Part shown: piece after piece, positions 27,001-38,963 of the stretch | Numbering within the stretch: the stretch's first letter is position 1 | How the letters are laid out: the number at the start of each line of letters is the position of its first letter | Assembly (NCBI GenBank): GCA_013396655.1 | Contig: WBMV01004888.1 | Span: 1,860,001 to 1,924,000, forward strand | Source: Campylorhamphus procurvoides | Taxonomy: Eukaryota; Chordata; Aves; Passeriformes; Dendrocolaptidae | Reading direction: 5' to 3' | Length of the DNA stretch: 64,000 nt | Notes under the pieces: model-generated | Told to the model about the DNA's origin: nothing | Database searches by the model: none | What the model saw: only the letters and a program-made list of their open reading frames with translations | Translations under genes and position numbers: made by a program

Positions 27001-30000
27001 AGAAAAATATCTGAAATTTTATTTGAGGCACTGAATATCAAAATTCTGTTAGCTAAAACATCTGAACTTTGAGTTTAAAATTGCTCCTCGTGTCAATATT
27101 TTTTTCAAAACATTTTCAAAAAATGTTTTGTTTGTTTGATTTTTACTGTAAGGAAAGGATTTATTTAGGTTGGCAGAGAGAATAAATTGAATCATTTAGT
27201 CTTGAGAAGAGAACATGATGAAGGACCCCTCTCCAGATAAATAAAAGGCTGCTGCAGTGAGTAAGGCAATAAATCTGCTCTCCATGTTCAGGGTGGATAC
27301 AAGAAAAGGTAATGGGACTCCAATTGCAGAGCAAAAAACCCTCAAAACATCAAGCTAAGCCTTAGGAAAATATTCTGTTGATAAGGATATAGCTCTTGGA
27401 GAATTCTGCATGACTGGAGACCTCCAACAACCTATCTCAAGCCTCTTTGTGAGGTAAAGCACCCTCAGGACAACAGAGAGGACTTTTTCTGCCTGAGGGC
27501 TGGATTATCTCTGGGGCCTCTCCAAGGCTTGGGATTCTCTGATGTTGAGGGCTGTTTTCTTGAAAATAAATATGGAATATATTCTTGCTAATATGGAAGG
27601 AGTCTGGCTAGAGATTGTAGGTGCAGCAAGCAGACTCTCAAGGGGAGTTTGCCTTAGACAGTAGTGGCTTTGCCAGGCTGGTGTGACTGTCCCCAGGCTT
27701 TGCATGTGCCTTGTCTGTGTGTGGTCTGCATGTACACAGGCACAGATGGGGCTGGAAGAGGCAAAACATTTCTTTTAATCCTTATAAGAAATGACAAATT
27801 AAGATGTGATTATAGAACTGTTAAAAAAGAATTACCACAAAGGAATTTCCAGATGGTCACGCAGAATAACTACTGAAGAGTAAACAGCAAGGTTGAGCTA
27901 CTTCTCCACGTACAGTTCTTTCATCTCTTTGTTTCCAGTTGGTGAGTTCCATTTTGTCCTCCAGTCCCTCTAATAATTTCTATTTCAGTCCAGTTACAGC
28001 TCCCTTTCTGCCTGATAGCTTTCTTGTCCAATGCTGGTAATATTCTTTTAAACCTAATTCCTCAGGAAAATAAAATGTATGGGATCAGTTTTCCCCCTGC
28101 TGTGGAAAGTAACTTCAGGATTTTTTTTTCCTGGTGCTAAGCCTATTTGATAGTGTGTAAGGGATGCTTCAGTACTGTTCTGTAGAGCAGCATTCAATTC
28201 TGCATGATAGGGTATCAGAGCAAATCACTGCTGATAACCTCCTAGGTTAATTGCTGTGCAATGAGTGCCTTAAATCAACACATTATGTTAATCCAAGAAC
28301 ACACTATGGCTACCTCTTTACAGTGATTTCACAGGGCTTCCAGTTGTTATTTATGCATGATAAGTGACACTTGTTTCAGAGCCATCTAAGTGATTCAGAT
28401 ACAACAGTTTAACTATTTTGCAGCAGCTCATCCCTGCAGATGATTCTGGCATAATGTGCATCGCAAATGTTTCTACATATTCCAGCTAATGCCTGGATAA
28501 TTCCCTACTCCCCCTTTTCAAGAAATCTTGTAAATCCTTACTTGTTCTCTGCACAGTGTCTAGAGTTTTTAAAATTCTTTGAAGTGCTGAGCACTGCACA
28601 TGAGTCTCAGAGGTCACCATGAGATCCTGATGGAATTTCTGATCTAAATGGAGATTTCTGTATTTGACAGAGTGACCAAACACTGTGTTTATTCTATATG
28701 GCCCTCTGGGAGATGATCCCAGGGCTGGAGAAAGATTTCTGTCAAATCAGTGGAAAGATTCTTGTTGTCACTCCTTTAGCTCAGGCCCAGAGAAACTGTC
28801 CAGAAATCAAAAACCTTGCAGAGCATGGGATTTGTTGTTGCTGCTGAGGATTCGGCTGGATTGCAGTTTTACTAAGGAAAATTTCCCAAGGTGTTTTACA
28901 GGAACTAGATTCACATTCTTATTGAATTTTGTGGCAGATTAGAATTTGTTACTTCTGAAAAAACATACCTCTGTGATCTAACTGGAGCCAGGCTGTTCTA
29001 GTCCTAAAAGACACACTGCTAATGCAGCATCATTTTCCTAGGTTAAAACAGCACAGAATAACAAAATAATATACTTAACAGTAGAGCTGAGCAGGTTCTT
29101 GTTCACACGTTCACTGACTAGTCACAAGATAAGAGGAACTCTGTAACTTGCTCAGTATTTCTTCACTATCCACTGTTGTTCGTGTTCTGCCTCCTTTTTC
29201 ATCAGGTCTTGCACTTCCAACTCACAATATTGTTCACATCCAACTATTTAAGTATTCTTGACATGGAAGACTGCAAGGGAAAGTGGCTTCTGTTCCTCTT
29301 TTAATCCTTTTCCTGAGAAATTGTGCCTCTGCAATTCTCTGTCTTTCATTTATTACTGTATCACTCACAACTTCATTTTATGTTGTCTCGCTCCTCTATG
29401 TTTGCAGTATTCCCCCCATAGTAATCAAGGGTATGACTGAATCTACATCACCTTTTGATGTAGGAAGTGGGGTAAGAAAGGAAGGGAGACAATGCTACAC
29501 ACACCCTGTTAATCTAAATAAAAAGAAGTCTGTGTACGCAACATGCAGTTACTTCAGCTGTATCAAAGCCCAAAGAAAATGCTGTTTTCTTACATTGCAG
29601 TCAGCTAGAAGCTATTACAAAAACGTCCACTATCAGCATCAAAATAAATCTTTGCTTCCAGATAGAGCAGTGTAAGTTTCCTTCTCAAGTTCACAGAGTA
29701 GCTCTCAATTTACATCTTATATACAGAATCTGTGAAGGAATGTGTATTAACTTTTCCATCAAAGTGTTGATCTTTGTTTTGTGGTCTAGGCAGCTTTCCA
29801 TTGCTTCCTTATTGCTTTCAAGACCGGTAGTGTGCTGATAGTGAAGATTGCTAAAAGTTACTTTGCCTTAATCCTTCTCTATCATGTGCTTGGACCTATA
29901 GTCAAAGCCTAACTTATAGACTTCAAAGTTAACCTTAAGTACCCACAAAAGAAACTTACTGGAAATATAACAGTGGTCTCTCTAGCTTCTTTGTTTAAAA

Positions 30001-32164
30001 TTTTAACTTCATTCTTTTAAAATGGGGATTTAAAACAAAACATGATTTGAACTCATAAAATTCATCTCTATGAAAGAAGGCATGTGGCTTAAAATAATGT
30101 AGACACAAGAATAAAAAGGTCTGGCAGCAAAATGCTCTTAACAGCCCTTCCCATGCAGAATGACTAACCTGCTATGCTAAAATCATACTTACCAGCTCAC
30201 ACAAATGAGGAGAGAGAGCTCAGTATACTGCAGGATTTTTCTGATAAATTGCCAGCATCTCTATGAAAATGATAAGGATTTTGCTATTTGGGCTATTTCT
30301 GTGTATCCTTTGTGTCATTCCTATATACTCTTCTTAAGTTGTACTTGTGTGAAAGTTTTCACTGATTGGAAATCATGATTTCTTGTTTGAGGAAAGTTTC
30401 TGTAGAGAACATTTGCAGATCCCGATCTCATCTTGATATAATAAATGTTATTAAATTTAGATTTCCAGTCTTGCTTACACATTAGACCAAGGTTGAGGAT
30501 TATCTCATAAAGGATAGTTTTGTGTTCTAATCTGATGAGAAAAAGGAAAAGATTGGAGGGTGGTACTCATTGGTAAATTAGGAATATCCTTCATTTACAG
30601 TGGAAGCTAATATTGCCTATATGTATATTATCAGTGGTTTTCTTCTTGTACCCTGAGTATTTCTCCATACTTTCCACTATCCCTCAATTTTTGTAGAACA
30701 GTCCTACAAGAATTTTTTGGGTGATTGGCAGCCTGAGACTGGGCATTTAAAATCATGGAATAGTAGAGTGTGTTAGATGTACTGAGATTTTTATTTGGAT
30801 GGATGCTTTCAAATCACACTTTCATCAGTAGTAAAAAGTTTTCAGCATGTTATGAGTCAGCAAACCATCATTATTTGTAATAAGCAAAAAAGAGAAGCCA
30901 CTATCTTCACCAGAATTCAGAACAAGTGAGAGAGACCACACAAAAATTTTACACACTTTAAAAAGCATGGAAGAAGTGATCAGTGTTATGTACTGGAAAT
31001 GACAGGGACAGAGGATCAATCAGCCACCTCAGCAGAGTCAGATATGACTGGAAAGGTTCCAAAGTACATTGCAGCTGAACCACAGGTTCAGAGATGCTGT
31101 TGTGCCTCCTCAGTCCCTGATAGTGCTCTCCAGTTAGCTGAACTGATCGCCATGGTTTGCCTACCTCAGTGTCAAGTATTTCTGTAAGTTTCAGGACACA
31201 GGCAACCATTCCTTTAGACTCACAGAGCTCACATCTACTGCAGTCTAACTGTAGGCTGTACTGGCTAAAAGCCTGAGGCTACACTGCTAGTCTGTTTCAG
31301 AGCTGATGCATGACCCTGTGCAGAGGTACCTGAATTAGCTACCTCAGGCTCCTTGTATTGCAGGTATTGCAGATTGCCTGTCAGGATGCTTTAGCTGCTG
31401 ATATACCATAGGACTTCGGTGTTCACATTTTGGTTTAGAATAGTTTTGTGACTGCTCTGACTCTCCTGGGACTAGACTTAATACACATAACCTTCTTGGG
31501 AGGGAAAAGGTATCTAGACTTCTTGTTACATAATGTCTTTAAATCCAGCTTTACAGAGGCAGGAATGGCCATAAATTAGTTCTAAATGAAACAAGGAAGA
31601 GAGAAAAGACAACAGTGTTTTTCACGTATGGATGTGTCTTCAGGGGATTGACCTACAGAGAAACTGTGCAGTGGAAGGAGTGTTTGGTAATGGCTAACAC
31701 TCAGCGAGCAGTCAAATCCAATGAAGTTATGCCTTAGAAATCATCTCTGCTACATGAAGGAGAGGTGCGGAAAATTACCAATGAATTCCTCAATATAAGA
31801 AATGCTTTCTAAGAGAATAGGCAAAAGATGATGCTGCACAAGGACCTATCTTTTGTTGTTTTTGTCTTTTAATGAGATCATAGCAGCTACTTTTTTTCAT
31901 GAGTTAGAAGTGCTTTCTTTGAACATAAGTGCTGGTAGTTGCATAATATGAAACTTACTGATGCATATAATGGTAGCAGTGGGCCGTCTGGGCGCAATGT
32001 ATGCTTTAAAATTAATCTCTGCACAGATCAGCAAGCACATGCAGATTCTCCCGTGTTGACAAGAGCAGTGTACTTCTTTAGGAGGAGCCAAACTTTCAAA
32101 GCCTGGCAGCTGGAGTTTGCAAGCTTGTTGTTCCGTTATTAACTCTGTAGGCCTTGGGGAAGGG
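24036..32164. other. Unassigned non-coding DNA
   Basis: AT-rich DNA without recognised genes. Frames reach 130 codons (29283-29675, plus strand) but show no domain. Contents worth noting are a 13-T run at 24636-24648, a bulged inverted repeat at 26664-26700 (arms about 12 bp, 12-nt loop), the perfect hairpin at 27106 and a T-rich stretch after it. Nothing indicates an exon. Confidence 0.6.
27106..27130. repeat. Perfect 11-bp inverted repeat (hairpin)
   Basis: CAAAACATTTT (27106-27116), spacer CAA, then AAAATGTTTTG (27120-27130). The pairing is exact, but the stem is AT-rich and lies in a locally A/T-biased area, so chance is more likely here than for the GC-containing hairpins. Confidence 0.85.
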
Positions 32165-32228
32165 GTAATGGATGAGATGATCCCATGAGGTCCCTCCCAG
32201 ACCTACTTTGTTTGGTTTCATGGTTCCT
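32165..32228 (+). mobile_element. Possible CR1 3'-end remnant
   Basis: GATGATCCCATGAGGTCCC followed by TCCCAGACCTACT resembles the conserved 3' end of many CR1 subfamilies (GATGATCTCnnGAGGTCCCTTCCAACC), and the following GGTTTCATGGTTC could be a decayed form of the terminal ATTCTATGATTCT repeats. Only about 60 bases are recognisable. It could be chance similarity. Confidence 0.5.
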
Positions 32229-34261
32229 AACCCAGCAGGCAATAAGCAAAAATGTTCTCTGAAATGAGCAGAGGGAAAGGGATGTGCATTAGTTATGCAA
32301 GATGCTCCACTCAGCTCAAAATAATGTAGTCTGTTCCAGCCAGAGCTCAGCAAAGAACAGGTGCAAGAGCCACAGCCACAGGGAAGGTGTTTGCACCCCT
32401 GCAACTCCCAATGTTGCTAAATGTACCTTGAGGAGAATCATGAGGCTGTAAAGAATGGGTTTTGAGGGAGTGAGTTTGGGCAGGACAAGACTGTTAGGGA
32501 AAACATCTCCCAAGAGACCTGAAATGAACAGACCTTGACAACACAGTTCATCAAAATCTCATTTATTTTCTGCAAGAATAAGTGACATTTTACAGTGATA
32601 CCAAAATTACTCAGGCCATATTGTAAATACTGGGGGTTTGAATCACGATGGCAGAAATGTACTGGGTTTCTCTGTTGCTGACTTGTGTGCTGTGATCCTT
32701 TAGAAAGTGTAAGACTGGAGGGAGAGGTCAAGCTCCCAACTAGGGGCAAGGCCAGCACTACATTCAGGGACATTTGCTCAGGGCTTTGTCTACCTGGGGC
32801 TTGAGTGCCCTTGGGGTCTGATTCTGCAACCCTCTGAGCACTTGCTCCTGTGTTTGCCTGTCTTCCCCATGAGCACAATTCAATACATTACTTGCTCTCA
32901 GGACTGGGGTTGCCAGAGGTTAGCTGAGTCTGGCAGTGTCAGACTGTGGCTGTATCTCAGATCTTTGCAGAACTCTTGGTTGTCCAGTTGTCATCTTCAC
33001 CCACCCCTTGCAGCTTATCTTGAAAAGTCTTTTCTTGCATATTTGGTGGTTTTGAGTAATATCTCTACCCCTCTTTTTTTTTTTTTTGAAGGAAAAGGAA
33101 GGGCACCTTTCTTTTGAACAAAATCTGTCCCAGTCTTTTTGCAATCCTTTGACTTTAACAATTCATTTGTGTATTTCTCCCATTGCCTTCTTCCAACAAA
33201 TCAAGCAAGCCCTCAGTTCACATTTTAAATGGAACCCAGATGATTTGTAGGCATTTTTGCTATGCATTGTAGAATATTTGTACATTTATGAGCTCAGGTC
33301 AGAATTTTTCTTTTCTCTAGAAGAATGAGCTATCCTTCCCCATCAGCTTTCAGGGACTTTCAGGCATACGTGAAAAAGACCCGGAGTGATTTAGGTACCT
33401 ACTGAAAGTCAGTCAGACCGAGGACCCTATTTGGACTTTTTAAAATATTACTTTCTTCAATATGTTAAAAATCGCAGCTGCAATAGCTGTAGTAATAAGG
33501 CATTAAGTTGAACTCTGCCTTTTTGTAAGACAGGATAGTTTTTCTGTATTCTGGAAGATATACAATCCAGAAAAACAAGTCATTAAAAGATTCATTTATA
33601 AGGATAAACAGAATTGACAAATAAAGCTGGCTTTTGAAACTAGGCTGAAAAAGTACTTTTTTCTCAAGAGGTGATGATAGATTTCAAAGCTCAGTCCCTG
33701 CTACCTAATGCCTACACCGTAATTCCTCCCCAAATTAGCTGTTTGTAAGGCAGAGCCATCTTCCACTTGTCACATTATAGGCTTTATTCAAATGAAATGC
33801 AAAGAGAAGAACGAGCTGATACCACTGTCATTACCTGAAAGAAAAACCTCCAACCTGTCCAGTACTACCAAGTAGAATTCTATTATGTAAATTTACTTCC
33901 ATATTTTGGGAACAAATGATAGGCAGGACATAAAATGGAAAAATAAATTATACTCACACGAGTAAAAGATCAGTCAGGCAATGTACTGAGGTATCATTAG
34001 GGCTGATGAATCACTATTATCATTATAAAAATAACATATAATGCTTCAAATCCTGCATCGTGGTTGACTTCTTTGCTGATGAATATTTATGCAGTTTCTT
34101 TTGTTTCTTTGTGTGTCTAACAGATGCCAAGCTAAGTTCAATAGACAAATTGCATCTCTGTGAACTGTCACAGCCTTGTCCTTGTTTTTTCTAGCAAACT
34201 GAAGTTAAATAGGAAAATGGAATAAATAAACAGAGGTCAGAACCTCCATCTCCCTACAAGA

Positions 34262-34420
34262 TTTAATCAGCTGATAAATAATCTGTGGAATAATTCAGCT
34301 CAGATCAAAGGAGAAATGAAACTTAAATCTTCTTTGTTTGAAATGAACCATTTGCATATCTGCACTCTGATGATCAAAAATTATCTAACCAATGTCTATG
34401 TTATAATCTAATTAGTCACT
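34262..34420. promoter_or_regulatory. Candidate enhancer-like AT-rich block (TCF/LEF and POU motifs)
   Basis: Within about 160 bases there is a canonical TCF/LEF site AGATCAAAGG (34302-34311), a perfect POU octamer ATTTGCAT (34350-34357), SOX-like CTTTGTTT (34332-34339) and several homeobox-type cores (AATAATC, TCTAATTAG). Such clustering is typical of conserved developmental enhancers, but these motifs are short and the block is AT-rich, so chance clustering is possible. No target gene can be named from this window. Confidence 0.3.
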
Positions 34421-36291
34421 GACCTCTACTAAATTTCTGGATATTCCTTGTGTCTGTGCTCCTCACCTGCAGTGCAGGATGGGAGAATTAGTATAAGTGT
34501 ATGGGGTATATTAGCAAATAAGGCTTTTAAACAAATAAAGAAGGAAAATAAAGATGGTTAGATAGTGGTATTTGTGGACACAAAAACTGAAGTCAACATC
34601 ATTTATTACCTCTTTCAAGTAGCAATAAATCAGTTCAATTAATTCAATGCCTTAGCATAATCTTATTCCAAAACAAACTGTTACCTTAGCATAGTAGTAT
34701 TTATGGCAGGTGAAGGGGTTGGGGTTTTTTGTTTTGTTTTTTGCATCAGGGACCTCCCAGTGTACAGTCCTATTGATTTACTTTGCAAGCTTTCTGTAGA
34801 AGGTAGAATCAATGGTGCACTGTCACCCAAACAACTCTGAAGTAGAATTTATAGATTTGGGGAAATGACTTAATTGCTGGAATGATGCTTGCTGCTAAGC
34901 CTGCCCACTTACCCTTGTGCAACTACTGTCCGTTATCCAAGTATTAGGCATCAAGTATATAACAATATATAAAAGTAACTGGAAAATAATGTAAGTATTT
35001 TTGGAATGCCACCACTCTTGTGAGGTATTACACAGCATCTAACTGATGCTCATGCAGGGATGCCATTTCTGAAGTCTGTCCCTTACTCTGCCTAGAACAG
35101 TCTTGAGTCTCTTGTCATCTAAGATACATAAGGCTTCCCACAACTACCCTAGGCTATGCAAAAGCAGAGTTTGCCATTTAAAAGCCATGCCAAGCAGAGT
35201 TAGATTAAGGATTTTCTTCTGTCTCAGTACCAACAATTTCCTTCTGTCTTCATGTGGAAAGTCTCTCCTTGCAAAGGCAGTACATGGGGTTTGGTAATGA
35301 TTCAATGGGCTAAAAGGGTAACATGCCTTCTGAGAAGCAGTTAGCTTGGCATTGCCTCTCTAAGTGATACATTTGTAAAGATCATGTGTCTTCTTTGATA
35401 AGTAGAAACTCACACAAAAGTTGGTTCTCCCTTGTCAGCCTGACTGTTCCAGTGGCCATTTTTTCTACATAGGCAGTGCCCATCAATACAAGTCCCAATA
35501 GTCATTGTGATTACTCAGAGCCCAACCTCTTCTCTGTCATTTTGCAGTCCCTCTGTTCCAACTTCTTCGAAAGGTGAATTCACCAATACTTAAACCATGA
35601 GAAGACTGCAACAAAGTAGTGAGGAGCTTTGGGATTTTTTTGTCTGATAATGCAACACTCAACATCTTTTGGGCAGCTTTACCCCAGAAATTTCAGTATA
35701 TTCACAGAAATCATCACCTGCCATACCCAGCTATACAGAAGGTACTGAGCCTTACACTGAGCACCTCCTAGTTCCTCTGCACTTGGCCACTGCTAAGATG
35801 TTTTCCAGTGATGCCTTTGCCAAAGGATGCAACAATGCGTAACACCACACCATTTGTTAGCACTTCCAACTCCTGAAGAAAACATTAAGTCTGGAATTAG
35901 AGGAGTATGTTTATGGGGAAATCTTTTCACACACCTGCATGATTCTGTCTTTAGCCAGTAGCTCTTCAAGTGGCAGCATAAAGTCATTTGATTCACTTGC
36001 TTGGCCAGTTTCTAATTGGATATAATGAAGCAATGTGAAATAGCTGTATACACTCCCTCTAGCACTGCTCAATTATTCCTTACATCTCTGTGATGAGATC
36101 AGGAAGACCATCTCATACGTGCCAGGCTCTCCATGCAGCTGACAATCCCACCCAGCTAATGAGGCTTTACTGCTATTTCAGCGCTGTTACATTTTTACTC
36201 ACTTGTTCTTAGATTTACACTTCATATGAGCCTCTGCAAGTACTGCATGAGCATATCAGCTTCTTAATGCAAAACAAATACACAATCTGTT

Positions 36292-36314
36292 GGTATGTAT
36301 TACACATACATACC
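36292..36314. repeat. Perfect 9-bp inverted repeat
   Basis: GGTATGTAT (36292-36300), spacer TACAC, then ATACATACC (36306-36314). No function is assigned. It lies about 90 bases upstream of the RFX-like palindrome. Confidence 0.8.
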
Positions 36315-36400
36315 TTTTGCTAAAAATCAGCTGTGCATTAAATGGATGGTATTTCTATTTAAAATGGCAAGCATGGTCTGAACAGATACAGTGTGAGCAG

Positions 36401-36414
36401 GTTGCCTAGGCAAC
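36401..36414. promoter_or_regulatory. Palindromic X-box (RFX-family binding site)
   Basis: GTTGCCTAGGCAAC is a perfect 14-bp palindrome that fits the RFX X-box consensus (GTTRCC, 0-3 nt, RGYAAC). RFX dimers bind such sites in ciliary, MHC class II and neuronal genes. The motif match is seen directly; occupancy is inference. The surrounding DNA shows no promoter or exon, so it would act as a distal element. Confidence 0.55.
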
Positions 36415-36854
36415 AGAATTCCTCAAATTGGAGGGGTCTATAACAGAGGATGTTAGCTAGCTTTAATTTTGGGGCATAGTTTCTAGAAATCTTAATTGAC
36501 TCCTTTCAAATGTATTTTATCTAGTATTAATGCTATGTTTCAAGCAACAACTAGGGCAGATTCATCTATATCTCTGCTACAAATTATAGCTTTAAAGCAT
36601 ATAAAATAGAGACAAAGGTTAAGGGGTAACTTATTTCACAGTTTGGCAAGTGTTTAGATGGTTGAGCCTTGCTTCTTAGCTACTACGTTTACTGAATATT
36701 TGTTTATTTTCTTCATACACATAAAGCATCAAAAATTACTTTTGTCAATTTGACTGCAAGTTGGGCTATCAGATACCAAAATTCTTGACCCTGTTTTTAT
36801 TAAGTTCTGTGTTTTCTGTAAGGCTCCCGGCAGCATGCTGTTCTTGCCATATAA

Positions 36855-36875
36855 CTCAGCACCATGGAGAGCGGT
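36855..36875 (+). promoter_or_regulatory. REST/NRSF (RE1)-like site
   Basis: The site has the left half CTCAGCACC, the AT spacer and the right half GGAGAGCG, matching 17 of 21 positions of the RE1 consensus. The left half differs only at its first base. The right half has G instead of C within GGACAG, which may weaken it. REST recruits co-repressors to such sites and silences neuronal genes in non-neuronal cells. If real, it suggests the surrounding locus belongs to a neural gene. Confidence 0.45.
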
Positions 36876-38940
36876 TCTCCATAATCCTAGAAATGGTGGT
36901 GTACCCATTATCGAGGGAGGTGTGCAGACTTTTTGTCTTGCTTCACTTTGTTTCTCTGATAAGTGGGATGGGCTTTATCCTCTCAGTAGAGCATGATTTC
37001 TGTCTCCCTTAATAACCCCTGCCCCTCAGATGGATATGGGAGCAGGGTCGTGTGTTAACGTGGCTTTGCAGCCAGGCTCTAGGGCTTAGTGCTGGTCAAG
37101 CTCCCACACTGGAGGCTGTGGATCCATGACAGGACAGCTGAACTGCTGCCAGAACTTGAATCAGTTTGTTAGGGGCTGCATCAGGCTCTGCTGTTAATGG
37201 TGACACTGCAAGGTATAGCTGTACCATCAGCATGAAGGTGAGGGTGGCTGTACATCTACCAAGGGGATGCTGCAGCACCCTGTTGGGAATAACCATTTCT
37301 GAGATATCCCAGTATCAGTTTCCCAAGAGTTCAGTGCTCACAACTGGAAGGAAAATCCCAAAAGGCTTATCTCCCCATTAGCCATTAGTTAACAGATGGG
37401 ATAATCTAAAATACTCAATATTAGGTAACTTTGGTTGTTCTTGCAGCACCAGAGGCCTTTCTAAAGCCAAGCTGGTCATGGCAGCATGGGTACATCCTGA
37501 ATATCTGTGGCAGCTGACAAACTGCTTTCAGAGGTGGCTGCATGTGCAAGGTTGTCCCTACTCAGGGGATCTCCTGGGAACAGGTTTGCTGGCTTTCCAG
37601 GGACTTTGAAACGAATTAAAATTAGTAGGAAGTGAGCATTCAGAGCTCTTAAGAAGAAGTTTCAAGAGCAAAGGCTTAATGTTTCTGTAGGTGATTTTTT
37701 CCAAAGTGCTCAGGAGATTTGAGAGCATGAGGTTCCCTTCAAGGGAACTGCACTCCTCAATCCCTTTAGGGAGAGGATTGTGGGCTGCCTACCCAAAGAC
37801 AGATAGGAAATATCTTTCTGAACAAAAAGTTGAGAATTTTCCACCTTGTCTTTCCTTTGTGCTCATCTGGATTATACTGATCCGTGCATAAAGCAAATGT
37901 AGGACTGGGAATCAATCACACATAAGTAACTGCTCCTGTCTGGATTTCAGTATTTCTTAGTCTCTGTCTGCAGCTGCAGTTTAAGGAGAGGTATGTACAG
38001 TTTCCTGAATTTTAACTTTCAGAGAAAAGAATTTGGCATGAATCTGTTCTGGACAGCAAAAACCTTGCATAAACAATGATGATATTAATTCTTTTTTTGC
38101 CTTCTCCAAAATTAAATCTATTACCTCTCCCAAGTTAATACCGATGTTCCCACTGTAGATTGATATTTCTCAGCACTTTTTTTCTTGAACAGGTATTTTT
38201 GCTTTTCAGTACTGGTTTCCATAGATGCTTTTAAAAAGCTTTGGTAAGTGTATCTTGAATGCAACACATGGAAATAATCGTGTGCACTCATGCTTGTGTA
38301 TTCACAAAATAGAAATTAAAATAGTTTGACACTCATTTGAGGAAATCTGGTTAAGAATTACCTGTCAAATGTGCTAAAGTTTCAATGCCAAATGCAGGCA
38401 GTGAAATGTTTTCTGCTCAGCTGAGACTGGCTCATCCTCTTCTTGCTGAACACCCAAGTGTGCCCTCTCCTGAGGGCAAGATCTTTCTCACTTTCATTAG
38501 CATTGTTTGTTTTTCCCTGCTGTCAGATTTTAGCCTTTTAAAGCTCAGTCTTGCTGTATGATTATGAAAGTACTACTGAACCTTGTGATTCAGTATTTTT
38601 ATTCTTGATTGTCCATCATTTTCCTGTACCTGAAAATCTCAGTCTTTTGGACAAGACAGATGTAAGATTCAGCTTAAAGGAACTGGCATGATAACAGCCT
38701 GTTACTAGGTCCACTCAATGACTCAAAACAAAATACTTTGTTCATAAGCTTTCTTTTGCATGTAGCTCTGGACATTTATTGTGATGGGTTCAGCCTAGAC
38801 AGATATCTGTTGCAGGTCCTGTCTTGTTCTTACAGTAAACAGGAGAGATGAAAAAATGTACAATTAATTGCCAATGGTGTAATGAATATTCTCATATTCC
38901 CTGTTGTTTTGTGGGTTTTTTGGGGGGAGGGGTAATTACT

Positions 38941-38963
38941 ATTATTATTATTTTTTTATTATT
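38941..38963 (+). repeat. ATT-type microsatellite
   Basis: Interrupted (ATT)n with a T7 run inside, immediately preceded by a G-rich tract (38913-38932). A simple repeat, possibly length-variable. Confidence 0.8.

Noticed and set aside
30750..30775. ATCATGGAATAGTAGAG as a CR1 3' end
   Set aside because: Only a few bases resemble the CR1 tail, and no CR1 body precedes or follows.
38913..38932. G-rich tract as a G-quadruplex
   Set aside because: It lacks four separated G3 tracts with proper loops; at best a weak two-tetrad structure.
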